Part shown: in pieces, positions 4,303 to 5,394 of the stretch | Position numbering within the stretch: the first letter of the stretch is position 1 | Layout: every line of letters starts with the position of its first letter | Assembly (NCBI GenBank): GCA_938033975.1 | Contig: CALHKJ010000084.1 | Location: forward strand, 1 to 5,394 | Source: an uncultured Saprospiraceae bacterium | GTDB lineage: Bacteria > Bacteroidota > Bacteroidia > Chitinophagales > Saprospiraceae | DNA: 5,394 nucleotides | Direction: 5' to 3' | Notes under the pieces: model-generated | What the model was told of the DNA's origin: nothing | Seen by the model: the letters and a program-made list of their open reading frames with translations, nothing else | The model's database searches: none | Made by a program: the position numbers and the translations under genes

Positions 4303-5355
4303 ATGGCTAAAGACGACAAACTAAAAAGCCTCAAGTTAGCAGTAGATAAGCTTGAGAAGACCTATGGTAAAGGTACTGTGATGAAACTTGGTGAAAAACA
4401 AGTGGCAGATATTGAGACAATCTCCACGGGATCTCTCGGACTAGATGTTGCTCTCGGAATAGGAGGATTTCCAAGAGGCAGAGTAGTAGAGATATATGGT
4501 CCAGAATCATCAGGTAAAACCACCTTAGCTATCCATGCAATTGCAGAATCACAAAAGAAAGGAGGAATTGCAGCCTTCATAGATGCGGAACATGCTTTTG
4601 ATAAATCATATGCTGAAGCATTAGGGGTAGACACAGAGAACTTATTGATTTCACAACCAGATAATGGAGAGCAAGCACTAGAAATTGCAGAGCACTTGAT
4701 TCGTTCTGGGGCCATTGATATCATCGTTATTGATTCAGTAGCAGCCTTAGTACCAAGAAGTGAGATAGAAGGAGAAATGGGTGATTCAAAAATGGGACTA
4801 CAAGCAAGATTGATGTCACAGGCATTAAGAAAGCTGACAGGAACAATTGGCACCACAGGTACAACCTGTATTTTCATCAACCAGTTGAGAGAGAAGATTG
4901 GTGTAATGTTCGGTAATCCAGAAACAACAACAGGAGGTAATGCACTTAAGTTTTATGCTTCCGTAAGATTGGATATCAGAAGATCTGGTCCAGCAATTAA
5001 AGACAAAGAATCAAATGTTGTTGGTAATCACGTGAAGGTAAAAGTGGTTAAAAACAAATTGGCTCCACCATTTAGAATTGCAGAATTTGATATCATGTAC
5101 GGAGAAGGAATCTCTAAGTGTGGTGAGATTGTAGATATAGGCGTAGACTTTGATATCATCGAGAAGAGTGGATCATGGTATGCATATGGGGGAACGAAAA
5201 TTGCTCAAGGAAGAGAAAGTGCTAAGAGATTTATCCTAGACAATCCAGAAGTTGCTCTTGAGATTGAAAACAAAATTAAAGAGAGACTAATGCCTAGCAA
5301 AGAGTTTGAAGGAGCACCGGAAGAGGAGGCAGAAGTAATGGAAGTAAAAGAATAG
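4303..5355 (+). CDS. recA: Recombinase RecA
   Basis: RecA forms ATP-dependent filaments on single-stranded DNA, carries out homologous pairing and strand exchange, and in filament form triggers self-cleavage of LexA-type repressors. The 350-residue product is full length (E. coli 353). Visible landmarks are the N-terminal helix region with YGKGTVMKLG (21-30), Walker A GPESSGKT (66-73), catalytic Glu95 in DAEHAFD, Walker B IIVIDS (140-145), loop L1 around EIEGEMGDSKMGLQAR (154-169), the Gln194 ATP sensor in FINQLR, loop L2 with MFGNPETTTGGNALKF (202-217), and an acidic C-terminal tail (EEEAEVMEVKE) that modulates DNA binding. All key residues are intact, and there is no intein or frameshift. 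It is transcribed from its own promoter with a dyad over the -33 region. The frame ends in TAG at 5353-5355. Confidence 0.99.
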   Translation: MAKDDKLKSLKLAVDKLEKTYGKGTVMKLGEKQVADIETISTGSLGLDVALGIGGFPRGRVVEIYGPESSGKTTLAIHAIAESQKKGGIAAFIDAEHAFDKSYAEALGVDTENLLISQPDNGEQALEIAEHLIRSGAIDIIVIDSVAALVPRSEIEGEMGDSKMGLQARLMSQALRKLTGTIGTTGTTCIFINQLREKIGVMFGNPETTTGGNALKFYASVRLDIRRSGPAIKDKESNVVGNHVKVKVVKNKLAPPFRIAEFDIMYGEGISKCGEIVDIGVDFDIIEKSGSWYAYGGTKIAQGRESAKRFILDNPEVALEIENKIKERLMPSKEFEGAPEEEAEVMEVKE

Positions 5356-5394
5356 AAACTCTATAGAGGAAGAAATATTCTAAGAAAAAAGGGG

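Noticed and set aside
4362..4880. Minus-strand open frame of 172 codons opposite recA
   Set aside because: It is fully antisense to the conserved recA core, and its Ser/Pro/Ile-rich translation looks like a mirror of recA codons.

Overview
This window reads as an AT-rich chromosomal segment of a Bacteroidota bacterium, most likely a marine Cytophagales-type lineage. The grounds are: promoter-like TAnnTTTG boxes (the Bacteroidota -7 element) a short distance upstream of several starts, almost no Shine-Dalgarno sequences, an ECF sigma factor with the DANDLVQETY signature common in that phylum, a DUF2147 secreted protein, and a small acidic protein of a type I associate with this phylum. The lineage is an inference from these features, not from a database search.

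Layout. Left part, minus strand: the N-terminal 45 codons of an ECF sigma factor run off the left edge (135 to 1). Upstream of it on the same strand lies an exodeoxyribonuclease III-type AP endonuclease (1034 to 255), and directly abutting that a Trp-rich exported protein of unknown function (1775 to 1035). The stop codon of the exported protein touches the ATG of the nuclease. A divergent intergenic region (1776-1853) leads into the plus-strand genes: a family 2 glycosyltransferase (1854-2594) overlapping by one base an alkyltransferase-like DNA repair protein (2594-2929), a secreted DUF2147 protein (2991-3416), a 78-residue acidic protein (3504-3740) closed by a clear intrinsic terminator (3763-3798), a DUF3052-family gene interrupted by an in-frame TGA (3833-4219), and a complete recA (4303-5355). 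No gene-free stretch exceeds 300 bases.

How the genes relate. Three products act in DNA maintenance: the AP endonuclease in base excision repair, the alkyltransferase-like protein in flagging O6-alkylguanine, and RecA in recombination and the SOS-type response. They sit in separate transcription units and may be neighbours by chance. The most notable items are the DUF3052 reading frame split by TGA with an ATG immediately after it, the loss of the acceptor cysteine in the alkyltransferase-like protein (PAHR instead of PCHR), and a perfect 8-bp dyad overlying the predicted -33 region of the recA promoter. I see no CRISPR array, insertion sequence, tRNA or rRNA, and no convincing new multi-gene system; most of the window is ordinary housekeeping sequence.
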